Translations under genes and position numbers: made by a program
Assembly: GCA_902167985.1 (NCBI GenBank)
Contig: CABHNZ010000016.1
Coordinates: forward strand, 62,001-126,000
Direction of reading: 5' to 3'
Length of the DNA stretch: 64,000 nucleotides
Source: Shinella sp. UYSO24
Lineage (GTDB): Bacteria; Pseudomonadota; Alphaproteobacteria; Rhizobiales; Rhizobiaceae
Shown: in pieces, positions 54,294-62,380 of the stretch
How the letters are laid out: the number at the start of each line of letters is the position of its first letter
Position numbering within the stretch: position 1 is the stretch's first letter
The notes under the pieces: generated by a model
What the model was told of the DNA's origin: nothing
Databases searched by the model: none
The model's input: only the letters and a program-made list of their open reading frames with translations

Positions 54294-55216
54294 ATGTCCT
54301 TCTTTCCGGGCACAGACCCCAATCCCGGCGATGCCTTTGCCTGTGATGCGATCGAGAACCTGATCATTCCGCGCACCAGCGATATCGGCGGTTTTGCCGT
54401 GCGGCGAGCGCTGCCGACCGCGCGGCGCAGGCTTGTCGGGCCGTTCATCTTCTTCGACCGGATGGGGCCGGCGATCCTGCGCGCCGATGAGGCGCTCGAT
54501 GTGAAGCCGCATCCGCATATCGGGCTTTCCACCGTCACCTATCTCTTCGACGGCGAGATCAAGCATCGCGACAGTCTCGGCACCGAACTCGTCATCAACC
54601 CGGCGACATCAACCTGATGACGGCCGGGCGCGGCATCGTGCATTCGGAGCGCACGCCGGAAAACCTGCGCGGCCATCCGCTTTCGATGTCCGGCCTGCAG
54701 ACATGGCTGGCGCTGCCGGAAGACAAGGAGGAGATCGAGCCGGTCTTTGCCCATACCGGGCGCGAGGCCATGCCGCTCATCGACTGGGAAGGCGCCAGCG
54801 GCCGGGTGGTGATCGGCGCACTCGACGGGCTTTCCTCCCCCGTTCCGACCTTTTCCGACACGCTTTACGTGGACCTTGCGCTTGAAGCCGGACGGCGTTT
54901 TCCGTTTTCGGCCGAGCAGGAGGAACGGGCGATCTACATTCTCTCCGGCGAACTGGTGATTTCAGGCGACAGGTTTGCGGCAGACCAGTTGCTCGTCTTC
55001 CGGCCCGGCGATCAGATCACGCTCGAAGCGGGTGCGTCAGGCTGTCACATCATGCTCTTCGGCGGCGCTGCGCTCAATTCCAAGCGCTACATATGGTGGA
55101 ATTTCGTCTCTTCCTCGAAAGAACGGATCGAACAGGCCAAAGAAGAATGGCGTACCGGGCGTTTCGATATCGTGCCGGGCGACGAAGAGGAATTCGTCCC
55201 CTTGCCCGCGGGCTAA
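54294..55216 (+). CDS. Pirin-family protein (frameshift near 54602)
   Basis: About 307 residues when rebuilt. Bicupin, iron-binding protein; bacterial pirins include quercetin dioxygenases and proteins affecting central metabolism. Metal ligands in the first cupin are in KPHPHIGLSTVTYLFDGEIKHRDSLG and, after one missing G near 54602, MTAGRGIVHSERTPENLRG (His and Glu). GLQTWLALPEDKEEIEP and the C-terminal cupin with GRRFPFSAEQEERAIYILSGEL and RYIWWNFVSSSKERIEQAK complete the family pattern. No substrate can be given. Confidence 0.85.
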
Positions 55217-55320
55217 AAACGATTAGAACGGGTTGCTTCTGGATAACTTGAAAAAGCCGGCATTCTCCTCATCTAGACGTTGAAGCCGATTTCGAAAAAG
55301 AACAGAGAAGGCCAGCTTCC

Positions 55321-57239
55321 GTGACACCCTTTCCCGTAACGCCGTTGCTCGATCAGGTCCGGCTTCCCGCCGACCTTCGCAAGGTGGATGATCGTGAACT
55401 GCCGCAGCTTGCGCGCGAAGTTCGCGACGAGATGATCGACGCGGTGTCCCGCACGGGCGGACATCTGGGTGCAGGCCTCGGTGTCGTCGAACTGACGATC
55501 GCCATCCACAAGGTGTTCAACACGCCGGACGACCGGCTGATCTTCGATGTCGGCCACCAGTGCTATCCGCACAAGATCCTCACCGGCCGTCGCGACCGCA
55601 TCCGCACGCTGCGCCAGGAAGACGGACTTTCCGGCTTCACCCGCCGGGCTGAAAGCGAATACGATCCCTTCGGTGCCGCACATTCCTCGACCTCGATCTC
55701 GGCCGGCTCGGCATGGCGGTGGCGTCGGATCTCGACGGTTCGAAGCGCAATGTGATTGCCGTCATCGGCGATGGCGCAATGTCGGCCGGCATGGCCTATG
55801 AGGCGCTCAACAATGCGGGCGCTCTCGATGCACGGCTGATCGTCATCCTCAACGACAACGACATGTCGATCGCGCCGCCGACCGGCGCGATGAGCGCCTA
55901 TCTGGCGCGTCTCGCCTCCGGCAAGGCGTATATGGGTGTGCGCGAATTCGGCAAGAAGCTGACCGCCTATCTCGGCCGCGGCGTCGAGACCGCGATCACG
56001 CGGGCCGTCGAACATGCGCGCGGCTATGTGACCGGCGGCACGATGTTCGAGGAACTCGGCTTTTACCATATCGGCCCGATCGACGGACATTCGTTCGAGC
56101 ATCTGCTGCCTGTGCTGCGCAATGTGCGCGACAATGCCCATGGCCCGGTGCTGATCCATGTGGTGACGCAGAAGGGCAAGGGCTATCCGCCGGCCGAAGC
56201 TGCCGCCGACAAGTATCACGGCGTCAACAAGTTCGACGTGATCACCGGTGCACAGGCGAAATCCAAGCCGAACGCCCCGTCTTATACGAGCGTCTTCGGC
56301 GAAGCGCTGGTTCAGGAAGCCAAGCTCGACGAGAAGATCGTCGGCATTACCGCGGCCATGCCGAACGGCACCGGCCTCGACAAGCTGGCCGAACTCTTCC
56401 CGAAGCGCACGTTCGATGTCGGCATTGCCGAACAGCATGCGGTGACATTTGCCGCAGGTCTCGCGACCGAGGGCTTCAAGCCGTTCTGCGCGCTTTATTC
56501 CACCTTCCTGCAGCGCGGCTATGACCAGGTGGTCCATGACGTGGCGATCCAGAAACTGCCGGTCCGCTTCCCGATCGACCGCGCCGGTTTCGTCGGTGCC
56601 GACGGGCCGACGCATGCGGGCGCCTTCGATACGGCCTTCCTTGCGGCCCTGCCGGGCATGGTCGTGATGGCGGCGGCCGACGAAGCGGAGCTCAAACATA
56701 TGGTCCGCACCGCTGCGGCCTATGACGAAGGTCCGATCTCGTTCCGCTATCCGCGCGGCGAAGGCGTCGGTGTGGAGATGCCGGCACGCGGAGAGATCCT
56801 CGAAATCGGCAAGGGCCGGGTGATCAAGCAGGGATCGCGCGTCGCGCTTCTCTCCTTCGGTACGCGGCTCAAGGACTGTCTGCTTGCTGCAGAAGATCTC
56901 GATGCAGCCGGGCTTTCGACCACCGTTGCCGATGCGCGCTTTGCAAAGCCGCTCGATCACGACCTGATCCGCCAGCTGGCGCGTCACCACGACATGCTGA
57001 TCGCTATCGAGGAAGGTTCCATCGGCGGCTTCGGCAGCCAGGTCATGCAGTTCCTTGCCATGGAAGGCCTGCTCGACGGCGGGCTCAAGGTGCGCTCGAT
57101 GGTTCTGCCTGATGTCTGGGTGGAACAGGCGAGCCCCGAGGTCATGTATGCCAAGGCCGGTCTTGACCGCGCCGGCATCGTCAGAACCGTGTTTTCGGCG
57201 CTTGGCAGGCCGCAGATCGGTGTCGGCTTCGCAGGCTGA
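55321..57239 (+). CDS. dxs: 1-deoxy-D-xylulose-5-phosphate synthase (frameshift near 55706)
   Basis: 639 residues when rebuilt. Thiamine diphosphate enzyme joining pyruvate and glyceraldehyde 3-phosphate, the first step of the MEP pathway whose last enzyme (ispH) is also in this window. GTG start at 55321 (MTPFPVTPLLDQVRLP). Motifs: SRTGGHLGAGLGVVELTIAIH, FDVGHQCYPHKILTGR; one C is missing near 55706 in SAGLGMAVA; then VIGDGAMSAGMAYEALNNAG (ThDP), YHIGPIDGHS and DVGIAEQHAVTFAAGLATEG with the catalytic Glu. tlyA and an RNA methyltransferase follow. Confidence 0.95.
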
Positions 57240-57287
57240 GGCCTGCTTTTCGCACAAATCCCTTGCTATCCGGGCAGGCGGCAGGCA

Positions 57288-58067
57288 TTGACTGCCGCCA
57301 TGTCCGACAAAAATTCCAATTCAGGCGAAACCATACGCCTCGACCAGCTTCTGGTCTCGCTCGATCTCGTGGCCAGCCGTGCGCGCGCCCGCGATGCGAT
57401 CAGCCGTGGCACCGTGACCGTCAACGGCCGCGTCGTCACCAAGCCGAGCCTCACCTTCCGCTCCGATGCCGTCATCACTATCGATGATCCGGCGCAGGAT
57501 TACGTGTCCCGCGCGGCGTTGAAGCTCGTTGCGGGGCTCGATCATTTCAAGCTCGATCCGACCGGCCATGACTGCCTCGATATCGGCGCCTCGACCGGCG
57601 GCTTTACCGAAGTGCTTCTGATGCGCGGCGCCGAGCATGTGACCTCGATCGATGTCGGCCACGGGCAGATGCATCCGCGGCTGCTCGACGACGAGCGCGT
57701 CACCAATATCGAAGGCCTCAACGCCCGTTACCTGACGGCCGAGGACTATGACGAGCGCGAGATCACCTTCCTCGTCTCGGACGTCTCGTTCATTTCGTTG
57801 AAGCTGGCGCTGGCGCCGGCGCTCGATCTTGCCGAACCCGGCGCGCATTGTATTCTTCTGGTCAAGCCGCAGTTCGAGGCGGGCCGCGACGCGATCAGCA
57901 AGGCCGGACTTCTGAAGGAGCCGGAAACGGCGCCTGCGGTTGCCGCCGAACTGGAGCGCTGGCTGACCGAAGACATGGGTTGGGAAAGCCTCGGCCTCAT
58001 CCCCTCCCCGATCGACGGCGGCGATGGCAACAAGGAATTCCTTCTCGCGGGGCGCAAGCCGGAATGA
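57288..58067 (+). CDS. tlyA: TlyA-family rRNA methyltransferase / hemolysin-like
   Basis: 255 to 259 residues; the ATG at 57300 (MSDKNSNSGETIR) is a good alternative to 57288. An N-terminal S4 RNA-binding domain (RLDQLLVSLDLVASRARARDAISRG, VNGRVVTKPS) is followed by an FtsJ-like methyltransferase domain: DCLDIGASTGGFTEVLLMRGAEHVTSIDVGHGQ (SAM loop), VSDVSFISL, LLVKPQFEAGR. Catalytic-type K-D-K-E residues are in place. TlyA methylates the 2'-OH of rRNA in some bacteria. Intact; its stop overlaps the next gene by four bases. Confidence 0.9.
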   Translation: MTAAMSDKNSNSGETIRLDQLLVSLDLVASRARARDAISRGTVTVNGRVVTKPSLTFRSDAVITIDDPAQDYVSRAALKLVAGLDHFKLDPTGHDCLDIGASTGGFTEVLLMRGAEHVTSIDVGHGQMHPRLLDDERVTNIEGLNARYLTAEDYDEREITFLVSDVSFISLKLALAPALDLAEPGAHCILLVKPQFEAGRDAISKAGLLKEPETAPAVAAELERWLTEDMGWESLGLIPSPIDGGDGNKEFLLAGRKPE

Positions 58068-59306
58068 GCACTGTTACCGTCACCATCACACGGCTTGGCG
58101 CACAGGGGCATGGCGTTGCCAACGGCCCCGATGGCCCCGTCTATGTACCGCATGCGCTGCCCGGCGAGACGCTGGCGATCGCCCGCAATGGCGATCACGG
58201 CACGGTCATCTCCACGTCCAATCCTTCGCCGGACCGGATCGAGCCGCTCTGTCGGCACTTCGATCCCGATGGCGATGCCTGTGGCGGCTGTTCGCTGCAG
58301 CATCTGGCGGCGACGCCCTACCATGCCTTCAAGCGGCAGCTGGTCGTCGATGCGCTGAAATCGAAGGGGTTGACGCCCGAGGTCAAAGATCTCGTCATTG
58401 CGCATCCCGGCGAGCGGCGGCGCACGGTTTTCTCCGCGCGCCAGACCGAAGGCGAGTTTCTACTCGGCTTCAACCGGACGGAGACGAACCATATCGTTTC
58501 CATCAGCGAATGTCCCATCGCCTCGCCCGGCATTATCGGCCGGCTCGAGGCGATACGATCGGTCGGCAAGGCGCTGGCGCAAGGGTCCGGCGTGTTCCGC
58601 ATGACGGTTCTGGAAACGCTGTCTGGCCTCGACATTGCCGCGGAAGGCTGAAGGCACCCTCCGACAAGCAGCGGCGGCAGGTGACGGACGTCGTTCTCAG
58701 CCTCAAGAATATTGCGCGGGTTTCCATCAATGGCGAGATCCTCATCGAGCTGCAGCGCCCGCTGATCGATTTCGGCGCGTCCGCGTCTCGCCGCCTGCCG
58801 GCGGCTTTACCCAGGCGACGGTTCAGGCCGAGGAAGCGATGTCGAAGCTGGTGCTCGACCATGTGGGCAAGGCCAAGCGGGTCATCGACCTGTTTGCCGG
58901 CTCCGGCACGTTCTCGCTCAGGCTTGCCCGCAAAGCGAAGGTGCATGCGGTCGAGGGTGACGACAAGTCGGTCAAGGCGCTCGACCATGCCGCCCGCAAC
59001 ACGCAGGGGCTGAAGCCCGTAACATTCGAGAAACGCGATCTCTTCCGCCGTCCGATGATGGTGTCGGAACTGAAGAATTTCGATGCGCTCGTCTTCGATC
59101 CGCCGCGCGCGGGCGCCGAAGAGCAGGTGAAGGAACTGGCCCGTTCGACCATCAAGACGGTTGCCGCCGTGAGCTGCAATCCGCTGACGCTGGCCCGTGA
59201 TCTGCGGGTGCTGGTGGATGGCGGCTACAAGATCATCTCAGTGACGCCGATCGACCAGTTTCTCTGGTCTCCGCATGTAGAAGCGGTGGCTTTGCTATCG
59301 CGATAG
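58064..59306 (+). CDS. TrmA/RlmD-family RNA 5-methyluridine methyltransferase (frameshifts near 58648 and 58777)
   Basis: About 414 residues when rebuilt. It methylates C5 of uridine in rRNA or tRNA with SAM. N-terminal TRAM-like part MSTVTVTITRLGAQGHGVANGPDGPVYVPHALPGETL, then an iron-sulfur Cys cluster CRHFDPDGDACGGCSLQHL. One base is missing near 58648 and another near 58777. The rest carries KRVIDLFAGSGTFSLRLA, FDPPRAGAEEQV and the catalytic Cys in AAVSCNPLTLARDLRVL. Which of RlmD, RlmC, TrmA it equals is not clear. A 14-base palindrome (GCTATCGCGATAGC) includes its stop codon. Confidence 0.88.
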
Positions 59307-59330
59307 CTGACATGGAATGGTTAATCGATG

Positions 59331-59355
59331 AATACACTTACTGATTGAGTGTATT
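59331..59355. repeat. AT-rich inverted repeat before the peroxidase gene
   Basis: AATACACT at 59331-59338 is complementary to AGTGTATT at 59348-59355 with a nine-base centre. It lies 115 bases before the haem peroxidase start and 25 bases after the methyltransferase stop, so it may be a terminator-like hairpin or an operator. Confidence 0.4.
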
Positions 59356-59469
59356 TATTAAATACAACCACCATTCTTTACAGCTTTCAGCACGAGGTTT
59401 ACCTTCCCGGCCGTCGCGAATGCTGGCGGCAGGCGGTCTGTCGCAGGCGAGCGACGGGAGGGAAATCTC

Positions 59470-61070
59470 ATGACTGATGTAGCAATGCATGGGCATGGCA
59501 TCCGCGGCATGAAGCCGGAGACGCTGCATTCCTTCGATGGAATAGGCGATCCCGGCAAGTTCGGCGTCATGTTTCCAAATCTTGTTCCATTCTTCGCCAG
59601 CGACGATGTGCTGGCGGAGCTTGCCGATGCCATGCTCGACAAACTGGATAGCGCCGGCAACCCGGATCTGGCGGGCGACAACCCCGCAATCCCGGCCGGC
59701 TATACCTATCTCGGCCAGTTCATCGACCACGACATCACGCTCGACACGACGCCGCTCGAGCAACAGAAGGCCGATCCGAAGGCGACGGTGAATTTTCGAA
59801 CCCCGGCGCTCGATCTGGATTCCATCTATGGCGACGGCCGGGCATTCACCCCTATCTCTACCAGCGCGATCCGGCCCGGCCGCGGATCATCGGCAAGATG
59901 CTGATCGGCCATACCGGTGCCTCGCCTGACCAGAACCAGAAGATCATTCCGACACTGCCCAACGACCTGCCGCGCAATCAGGTGGGGCATGCGCTGATCT
60001 TTGACGAACGCAATGACGAGAACCTGCTTGTCGCGCAGATGCATCTGCTGATGCTGAAATTCCACAACAAGGTCTTCGACAAGCTCGTCGCCGAACAGCC
60101 GGGGCTTAGCGATACGGCGATTTTCGAGGAAACGCGGCGCATCGTCACCTGGCATTACCAGTGGATCGTGCTTTTCGACTTCGTGGAGCGGCTGACGGAA
60201 CCGGGGCTGATCCAGAAGATCCGCCGGGAGGGCCGGAAGTTCTACCGGTTCAAGCAGCGGCCCTATATGCCGGCGGAATTTGCGGCGGCCTGTTACCGGC
60301 TCGGCCATTCGATGGTGCGGCAGACCTACAGCCATAACCGGGTGTTCAATCCGACGACGGATTCGATTGCCAATGGCACGCTCGGGCTTCTGTTCTTCTT
60401 TACCGGCAAATCGGGATCGATCACCGGTGAACTGGCGCCAACGCCGCCCGCACCGCCACCGGCCGCACAGGCGACACTGCCCTCCAACTGGGTGATCGAC
60501 TGGCGGCGGTTCTTCGATCTCGGAACCGTGCCGAGCGGCAATTTCGCCATGAACCACAGCCGCCGGCTCGATCCGTTCATCACGCCGGCGCTGCATACGC
60601 TGCCCGGTGCCGATGGCGTGCCGGCGCCGAAGGTCCGCGAGTTCAATCTCGCCTTCCGCAACCTCAGGCGCGGCGTGCAGATCGGCCTGCCGTCAGGCCA
60701 GGCGATCTGTCATGCGATGGGGATTGCGCCGCTCAAACCGAAGGATGTCGCCAAGGGCACGGATGGGGCCGTGGCGAAGAAGCTTGGTCTCACCGAGGAA
60801 ACGCCGCTCTGGTATTATGTGCTCAAAGAAGCGGAGCATTATCACAAGGGAGAAAGGCTTGGGCCCATGGCCTCCACCATCGTTGCCGAGACCTTTCTCG
60901 GCATGGTGCATGGCGATCCGGCATCCTTCCTGTGGCAGCGGTCCGACTGGACACCGGACCTGCCGAGCGCCAAGGCCGGGCATTTCACCATGGCCGACCT
61001 GATCCGCTTCGTCGGGGATATCAACCCGATCGATGCGACTGTCGCGCCGGAACTGGTGGTGAACCGCTGA
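59470..61070 (+). CDS. Animal-type haem peroxidase (frameshift near 59838)
   Basis: About 533 residues when rebuilt. Resembles bacterial members of the animal haem peroxidase (peroxinectin/myeloperoxidase) superfamily. The distal site is GYTYLGQFIDHDITLDTTPL with the distal His after Asp; one C is missing near 59838 in DSIYGDGPGIHPYLY. The proximal His lies in AACYRLGHSMVRQTYSHN, with the usual Arg further on. NDLPRNQVGHALIFDERNDENLLVAQMHLLMLKFHNKVFD is a strong family motif. Two Pro-rich linkers (APTPPAPPPAAQ) interrupt the domain. No signal peptide is seen, so export, if any, is by another route. The natural substrate is unknown. Confidence 0.85.
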
Positions 61071-61079
61071 CGGCAAGCG

Positions 61080-61477
61080 TCAATTATCGAGATCGAGCCT
61101 GCCGTTGCCGACGACACCGTTGCAGCGGCAGGTCTCCCCTACCGGCCGGCATTGGCACGGCAGACATAGGGACGGGTCCGATCATCGCTCTGCTGCGGCG
61201 GCACGACACAGACATAGCGATCGCGCGGGCGCGGGCGATCGTTGTTGCTGCGGCCACTGAAAGTCTCGACCTGAACCTGAGCCAGCGTAAGGCCGGACAG
61301 GCCATTGGCCTCGCCATTGATGGCCGGGATCGACATGGCCGCGGCGAAGACCGGCGAACCGGCGGGAAACAGGCTTGCAGCGGCAAGAACCGACAGGACG
61401 CCGAGGCGAATGGCGCGTCGTCCGGTCTCGGATGGAGCGGCAACCCTTGGAAGGGTAATGATGGGAAAGGCGGGCAT
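61080..61477 (-). CDS. Small secreted Cys-rich protein (frameshift near 61143)
   Basis: About 132 residues when rebuilt from the ATG at 61477 (MPAFPIITLPRVAAP); an upstream ATG at 61495 is possible. A hydrophobic segment (IRLGVLSVLAAASLFPAGSPVFAAA) suggests export. The end of the protein carries four Cys: YVCVVPPQQ, RTRPYVCRANAGR and, after one missing base near 61143, GETCRCNGVVGNGRLDLDN. The CxC plus Gly/Asn-rich tail is a recognisable but unnamed rhizobial pattern. Function unknown. It converges with the peroxidase, nine bases from its stop. Confidence 0.6.
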
Positions 61478-61560
61478 GGTGAAAACTCCTCTCATGCGGC
61501 CATTCTAGAGCGCTCCTGACCCGAAAGAAGACGCCCGCCGATCTTTCCTCGCAAAGACTG

Positions 61561-62346
61561 TTAACGACGCATGAAGGCTTCGAAGGCGGCGCGCGCTTCG
61601 GCGCTTTTCAGCCGTTCTGAAAAATGCGCCAGCTCCTCGTCCATGCGGGCCAGAACCGCCGGGCGGGGACCGCGGACGAGATCTCGGGCAATACGCAGCG
61701 CTTCCGGCGGCTTTCTGGCAAGGTTGGCCGCAAGCGCCAGAGTTTCACCCTCGACGGCCTCCGGGTCGGCCAGTTTCCAGATCAGGCCCGCCTGATGGGC
61801 GGCAATTGCGGACAGGCCCTCACCGGCGACGAGCAGGGCAAAGGCCCGCTGATGGCCGATGACCGCCGGGGCCAGCAGGCTGGAGGCTGCCTCGGGCACG
61901 AGGCCGAGATCGACGAAAGGCGTCTTGAACAGGCTGCGTTCCGAGGCAACCGTCAGGTCGCAATGAAGGTTGAGCGTCGTGCCGATGCCGATCGCCAGAC
62001 CGTCGACGCCGGAGACGAGCGGTTTTTGCGCAAGCGCCAGCGCCTTGATGAAGACGGCGGCGGCCGGAGGCTCGGTAGCGCCCGATAAGGCATGGGCGAG
62101 AAAATCGCCCATGTCGTTGCCGGCGGAAAAGCAGCCGGGCGTGCCGAGAAAGGCGACGGCGCGGACGGTCTCGTCGCCATTGGCCTCATCAAGCGCTGCC
62201 GTCATCCGGTGATACATGGCGGCGGTAATGGCGTTCTTCTTTTCCGGCCGGTTGAAGCGGATCACCATGACGCCGGGATATGTCTCCGGCCGTTCGACCA
62301 GAATGTGGTCGCCTGCAGAGGTCGAAGCGGGCAGAATGTCGGTCAT
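61561..62346 (-). CDS. Enoyl-CoA hydratase/isomerase (crotonase)
   Basis: 261 residues. Crotonase-fold enzyme acting on acyl-CoA thioesters in the cytoplasm. Oxyanion-hole motifs: RPEKKNAITAAMYHRM, AFLGTPGCFSAGNDMGDFL and GVDGLAIGIGTTLNLHCDL; catalytic-region FVDLGLVPEAASSLLAP contains the conserved Glu. The C-terminus (LVRGPRPAVLARMDEELAHFSERLKS) is typical. It lies 34 bases downstream of the acyl-CoA dehydrogenase on the same strand, so the two probably work in one beta-oxidation-like route. Intact. Confidence 0.9.
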   Translation of the reverse strand: MTDILPASTSAGDHILVERPETYPGVMVIRFNRPEKKNAITAAMYHRMTAALDEANGDETVRAVAFLGTPGCFSAGNDMGDFLAHALSGATEPPAAAVFIKALALAQKPLVSGVDGLAIGIGTTLNLHCDLTVASERSLFKTPFVDLGLVPEAASSLLAPAVIGHQRAFALLVAGEGLSAIAAHQAGLIWKLADPEAVEGETLALAANLARKPPEALRIARDLVRGPRPAVLARMDEELAHFSERLKSAEARAAFEAFMRR

Positions 62347-62380
62347 GTCAGTGCCTTTCGATTGGTATCGCTCTTCACGC

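Noticed and set aside
55563..57257. Minus-strand open frame of 564 codons opposite dxs
   Set aside because: Antisense shadow of dxs; no family similarity seen.
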